Of a stretch of 64,000 nucleotides of DNA, positions 60,560 to 64,000 are shown piece by piece. Source of the DNA: an uncultured Lewinella sp. GTDB taxonomy: Bacteria; Bacteroidota; Bacteroidia; Chitinophagales; Saprospiraceae. The number at the start of each line of letters is the position of its first letter. Position 1 is the first letter of the stretch. A program made the position numbers and the translations under genes. The notes beneath the pieces are model-generated. The model was not told the DNA's origin and did no database searches. It saw only the letters and a program-made list of their open reading frames with translations. The stretch covers positions 40,342 through 104,341 of the forward strand of contig CALMYQ010000051.1 of assembly GCA_937873655.1 (NCBI GenBank), given 5' to 3'.

Positions 60560-62182
60560 ATGATCAGGATTGCCATACCCGGTAAAGCGCATCCATTTTT
60601 TGGATTTGCAGCCCTACTTGCCCTTTTTACCTCCTGCACCGACCAGCCACATACCCCCAAAGACCTGTTGCAGGAAGCCCTTATACCGCAACCGGTCTTT
60701 GTAGAAGCGGAAGGGAGCTCTTTTGCTCTCAATGGGAAGACCGCTATTGTTGTCCTGACCGGCGAAGCCTCAGGAGAATCCGAAGGGGCGGAAAAGGTTG
60801 CCCGCTATCTGGCCGACCTCCTGAAACCGGCTACCGGTTTTGATATTCAGGTGCGTACTTCAGGCGCCGAATCCGATGACGGCAATATTTATCTGCAGCT
60901 GAACGATTCCGATCCCTCCGGGATTGCCGAATCCTATGAACTGTCCATAACGGAAAACCGGGTCAAACTGACTGCCGGAGACCCGGCCGGGTTGTTCCGC
61001 GGTATTCAGACCCTGCGCCAGCTCTTGCCGCCTTCCATTGAGGAAAATACCCCGCAGCAAGGCCCCTGGGAAATCGCCACCGGTACGATCCGGGACAGCC
61101 CTGCTTACCCGTATCGCGGCGGCATGCTGGATGTGGCCCGCCACTTCTTCAAAGTGGAAGACGTGAAAAAATACATCGACTACCTGGCCATGTACAAGAT
61201 GAATGCCCTGCACCTGCACCTGTCCGACGATCAGGGCTGGCGGATCGAGATCAAATCCTGGCCGGAACTGACCACGCGGGGCGGAAGCACCGAGGTCGGC
61301 GGCGGTGAAGGCGGGTTTTATACCCAGGAGGAATTCAAAGAAATCGTTCAATACGCCGATGACCGCTACATCATGGTCATCCCGGAAATCGATATGCCCG
61401 GACATACGAACGCCGCGCTGGCTTCTTATGCCGAGTTGAACTGCGACGATAAATTGCGGGAGCTGTACACCGGCATCGAGGTCGGTTTCAGTACTTTTTG
61501 TACGGACAAGGAAGTGGTCTACAAATTTATCGACGATGTATTCGGCGAGCTGGCAGGCCTGATCAACGGTCCGTACATCCATATCGGCGGGGGCGGAACC
61601 CCCTTCCCCGCCCCTGAAGACGATATTTCTTTTTTCAATCGGGTCCAGGAGATCGTCAAATCGCACGGGAAGCAGGTGATCGGCTGGGATGAGATCGCCA
61701 ACGCCACCTTGATACCCAATACCAAGGTACAGTACTGGGCCGAAGCCGAGAACGCCAAAAAAGGGATTGCCCAGGGCGCCGAGGTGATCATGTCGCCGGC
61801 AAGAAAGGTCTACCTGGATATGCAATACGATTCCACCACCCGCCTGGGCTTGCACTGGGCGGCTTATATCGAGGTGGACAGTTCCTATATCTGGGATCCT
61901 GCAACCCTGGAAAACGGCATTGCAAAACAACATATTTTCGGGGTGGAAGCCCCGCTTTGGACGGAGACCATCGATAAGATCGACGACCTCGAATACATGG
62001 TCTTTCCGCGCTTGCCGGGGGTGGCCGAGATCGGCTGGACGCCGGCATCCGAGCGAAACTGGGCAGATTACCGCTTGCGCCTCGGCGCCCAGAAAAAGCG
62101 GTTCGAAGCACTGGGGATTGATTATTATCCGTCCGCGAAAGTGCCCTGGTCGGATACCCTCGTGACGCGGCCGTTGCAATGA
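60560..62182 (+). CDS. GH20 beta-N-acetylhexosaminidase family protein lacking the catalytic Asp-Glu
   Basis: This 540-residue lipoprotein (lipobox LFTSC) has a GH20b N-terminal domain (about 35-180) and a GH20 TIM barrel (about 185-520) with YPYRGGMLDVARHFF, ALHLHLSDDQGWRIEIKSWPELT, MVIPEIDMPGHTNAALA and GWDEIA. In active enzymes the barrel contains HIGGDE, whose Asp-Glu pair is required for substrate-assisted catalysis. Here the stretch reads HIGGGGTPFPAPEDD (His342 onward in the protein), with Gly345 and Gly346 in place of Asp-Glu and a GC-rich codon run (61586-61613). The rest looks intact. Either it is a non-catalytic relative, or the sequence is in error there. Confidence 0.9.
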   Translation: MIRIAIPGKAHPFFGFAALLALFTSCTDQPHTPKDLLQEALIPQPVFVEAEGSSFALNGKTAIVVLTGEASGESEGAEKVARYLADLLKPATGFDIQVRTSGAESDDGNIYLQLNDSDPSGIAESYELSITENRVKLTAGDPAGLFRGIQTLRQLLPPSIEENTPQQGPWEIATGTIRDSPAYPYRGGMLDVARHFFKVEDVKKYIDYLAMYKMNALHLHLSDDQGWRIEIKSWPELTTRGGSTEVGGGEGGFYTQEEFKEIVQYADDRYIMVIPEIDMPGHTNAALASYAELNCDDKLRELYTGIEVGFSTFCTDKEVVYKFIDDVFGELAGLINGPYIHIGGGGTPFPAPEDDISFFNRVQEIVKSHGKQVIGWDEIANATLIPNTKVQYWAEAENAKKGIAQGAEVIMSPARKVYLDMQYDSTTRLGLHWAAYIEVDSSYIWDPATLENGIAKQHIFGVEAPLWTETIDKIDDLEYMVFPRLPGVAEIGWTPASERNWADYRLRLGAQKKRFEALGIDYYPSAKVPWSDTLVTRPLQ

Positions 62183-62368
62183 AGCATTTAAGTTGTTCAT
62201 TTCTTTTGTATAGGCTGATGGGGCTTTCCGCGCATGCGGTCTGGGGCAGCAGGATACGGCGTTGTCCTGGCTGATCGATTCACTGGCCATTGGTATATTC
62301 AGACCATGATCAGCCGGTATTTCGAGACCCTGAAGAAAAAAACTGACCGCGGGCGGGGGAAAACCGGG

Positions 62369-62400
62369 TTTTTGGCGTCCAACTTCAAAACGCCAAAAAA
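62369..62400. repeat. Inverted repeat just before the peroxidase start codon
   Basis: TTTTTGGCG (62369-62377) and CGCCAAAAAA (62391-62400) form a hairpin that reaches the first base of the ATG at 62400. It could affect translation initiation or end upstream transcripts. The rest of the 217-base gap shows nothing recognisable. Confidence 0.55.
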
Positions 62401-63815
62401 TGAAAGGAACCGGATTGAAAATTTTCGCCCTGATCGCTACCACGGCTCTGCTGGCCGCTACCATTGACCTCAACAACCTGGATAACTATTCAGACGAACC
62501 CGTTCCCGGCTACATCCTCCGGGATAACACGCCGGATGAGAACCAGATAACCGACCAGGGGGCCACCCTGGGCCGCATCCTCTTTTACGATAAAAAGCTG
62601 TCGGCCAACAATGCCGTCGCCTGCGCCAGCTGCCACCACCAGCAATTCGCTTTCGGCGATACAGCCCTGGTGAGCCTCGGCCACCTGGGCGGGGTAACCG
62701 GCCGCCACGCCATGCGCCTGGTCAATGCCCGCTATTCGGAAGAATCCAACTTCTTTTGGAATGAACGCGCCAATTCACTTGAAGACCAGACAACCCGCCC
62801 CATTCAGGATGCAGTGGAAATGGGTTTCAGCGGCCAGAACGGTCAGCCGGGTCTGGATTCCCTGATCCGAAAAATGGAAGGTATCGGGTACTATCCGGGC
62901 CTGTTCGCGCTGGTTTACGGCGACCCGGAAATAACGGAAACCAGGATTCAAAACGCCCTCGCGCAATTTGTCAGGAGCATTCAATCCTTCGATTCCAGGT
63001 TTGATGCCGGCAGGGCTATGGCGCCCAACGACGGTGCGCCTTTCTCCAATTTCACGCCGCAGGAAAACCAGGGTAAAACCATTTTTCTGGCGCCGCCGGC
63101 CCAGGGTGGCGCAGGCTGTCAGGGATGCCACCGGGCCCCGGAATTCGACATCGATCCCCTTAGCCTGAACAATGGAGTTATTGGGGTTGCCGGCGATCCT
63201 GACGGGGTAGACCTGACCAACACCAAAGCGCCCTCGCTGCGGGATCTTTTCAACCCCAACGGACAATTGAACGGCCCGCTCATGCACGACGGCAGCCTTA
63301 AGACCATCCGGGAGGTGATCGATCATTACAACCAGATCACCGTCGATCCGGCCAATACCAACCTGGATCCCAAACTGCGCGGCATACCGCCCGGCGCGCC
63401 GGGGCCGGGCCCTGGCCAACAGCTCAACCTGACCGATGCGCAGAAAAACGCGCTGGCCGCTTTTCTCCGTACCCTGACCGGGGATGATATCTATACCAAC
63501 CCGAAATGGTCTGACCCTTTTGACGAAAACGGCGATCTGGATCTGGTCGGACTCACAACCGCAACCGTGCACCATGAAATACTTAGATCGGTAATCTTTC
63601 CCAATCCCCTCAGGTCGACCTTTAACCTGGAAATCGAGCCGGGTAATTATGACCTGAGCATTTTCAACAGCCGGGGGCAGTTGGTGCATTCCGCCAGGAT
63701 TGAAGGCAATACTTCGATTGATGCGGATGCATGGCCCCCGGGCATGTTGATCGTTCGGATCGCGGATCGTCGCTCCGGCGCGAAGTCGGTGGAAAAGATC
63801 CTGAAGGTACAATAA
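62400..63815 (+). CDS. Di-heme cytochrome c peroxidase (MauG-like) with T9SS sorting domain
   Basis: This 471-residue exported protein of the bacterial di-heme cytochrome c peroxidase/MauG family has a signal peptide (about 1-20) and two haem c motifs: CASCHH (about 76-81) and CQGCH (about 240-244). Conserved stretches are LGRILFYDKKLSANNAVACASC, TRPIQDAVEMG, NTKAPSLRDLF and MHDGSLKTIREVIDHYN. A T9SS sorting domain (about 395-471; VIFPNPLRSTFNLEIEPGNYDLSIFNSRGQLV) is fused to its C-terminus, so it should be exported through the outer membrane. The electron donor and substrate are unknown. Confidence 0.93.
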   Translation: MKGTGLKIFALIATTALLAATIDLNNLDNYSDEPVPGYILRDNTPDENQITDQGATLGRILFYDKKLSANNAVACASCHHQQFAFGDTALVSLGHLGGVTGRHAMRLVNARYSEESNFFWNERANSLEDQTTRPIQDAVEMGFSGQNGQPGLDSLIRKMEGIGYYPGLFALVYGDPEITETRIQNALAQFVRSIQSFDSRFDAGRAMAPNDGAPFSNFTPQENQGKTIFLAPPAQGGAGCQGCHRAPEFDIDPLSLNNGVIGVAGDPDGVDLTNTKAPSLRDLFNPNGQLNGPLMHDGSLKTIREVIDHYNQITVDPANTNLDPKLRGIPPGAPGPGPGQQLNLTDAQKNALAAFLRTLTGDDIYTNPKWSDPFDENGDLDLVGLTTATVHHEILRSVIFPNPLRSTFNLEIEPGNYDLSIFNSRGQLVHSARIEGNTSIDADAWPPGMLIVRIADRRSGAKSVEKILKVQ

Positions 63816-63885
63816 CATTGTAACACAGTTCATCCCGAATTTCCCAAACGGCTGAGTTGACGTAATTAACCAATTAAGAATTTGA

Positions 63886-64000
63886 CAGTTCGTCAGTTGA
63901 CAGTTCGTCAGTTGGCAGTTCGTCAGTTGACAGTTCGTCAGTTGGCAGTTCGTCAGTTGGCAGTTCGTCAGTTGGCAGTTCGTCAGTTGGCAGTTCGTCA
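63886..64000. repeat. 15-bp tandem repeat array, running off the window
   Basis: About 7.7 units of CAGTTCGTCAGTTGR (R alternating A and G) run to the window edge. Units are nearly identical, which points to recent expansion. It begins 70 bases after the stop of the peroxidase gene. Confidence 0.9.

Noticed and set aside
60860..62476. 538-codon minus-strand open frame opposite the GH20 gene
   Set aside because: Antisense shadow; the plus-strand GH20 protein is clearly recognisable.
63886..64000. CRISPR-like array
   Set aside because: The 15-bp units are contiguous with no unique spacers, and no cas genes are present. The same applies to the arrays at 52.3 and 59.8 kb.

Overview
The window looks like chromosomal DNA of a free-living member of the Bacteroidota, most probably the Saprospiria (Lewinella/Haliscomenobacter-like). 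The evidence is a SusC/SusD pair, several proteins with C-terminal type IX secretion (T9SS) sorting domains, an Nqr-type respiratory complex, near absence of Shine-Dalgarno sequences, and repeated promoter-like TAnnTTTG boxes, which are the Bacteroidota -7 element. The class assignment is inference. No phage, insertion sequence or CRISPR array is visible.

Layout. 1-1.5 kb: end of nqrF, then pdxJ. 1.5-10 kb: a SusC/SusD nutrient-uptake pair converging on a large FG-GAP/UnbV lipoprotein. 10.2-10.9 kb: a DUF433/DUF5615 toxin-antitoxin pair. 11.1-15.1 kb: a tight operon of guaA, a ligand-binding lipoprotein, a TrmH-type RNA methylase and a cupin. 15.1-17.8 kb: an orphan LuxE-like protein, a small lipoprotein and hemF. 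18.0-21.4 kb: a vitamin B12 locus made of a phased repeat, a promoter, a cobalamin riboswitch, a BtuB-like receptor and a DUF4465 protein with a T9SS tail. 21.4-25.9 kb: a copper ATPase with a membrane partner, a lipoprotein and a CBS protein. 26.0-32.7 kb: a Vps10/BNR protein, then an NAD operon (pncB, an NrtR-type Nudix regulator, a WG-repeat lipoprotein) headed by a 31-bp palindrome.

32.8-45.8 kb: an ECF sigma factor with a membrane partner, an SMP-30-like protein, an RlpA/SPOR protein, a dicarboxylate transporter, queG, an FMN hydroxyacid oxidase, a DUF3828-like lipoprotein and a TPR-coiled-coil class III adenylate cyclase. 44.0-51.2 kb: a carbohydrate group (SSS symporter, six-hairpin glycosidase, secreted GH13 amylase). 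51.4-60.3 kb: a DUF697/SHOCT protein, a 2032-residue alpha-2-macroglobulin, an FAD oxidoreductase and an MmcQ/YjbR protein. 60.3-64 kb: tRNA-Arg(CCT) with a degenerate 5' copy, a GH20 family protein lacking its catalytic Asp-Glu pair, and a di-heme peroxidase with a T9SS tail.

The most unusual features are: (i) short tandem or inverted repeats, each of a different motif, that begin at or just after stop codons; (ii) the B12 locus pairing a riboswitch with a T9SS-exported DUF4465 protein; (iii) a GC-rich hairpin inside the plug of the B12 receptor gene; (iv) the GH20 active-site loss; and (v) the palindrome touching the pncB start codon. The susCD, FG-GAP, copA, ECF sigma, rlpA, guaA, hemF and B12 transcription units all have plausible TAnnTTTG boxes at sensible distances, and these helped choose several start codons.
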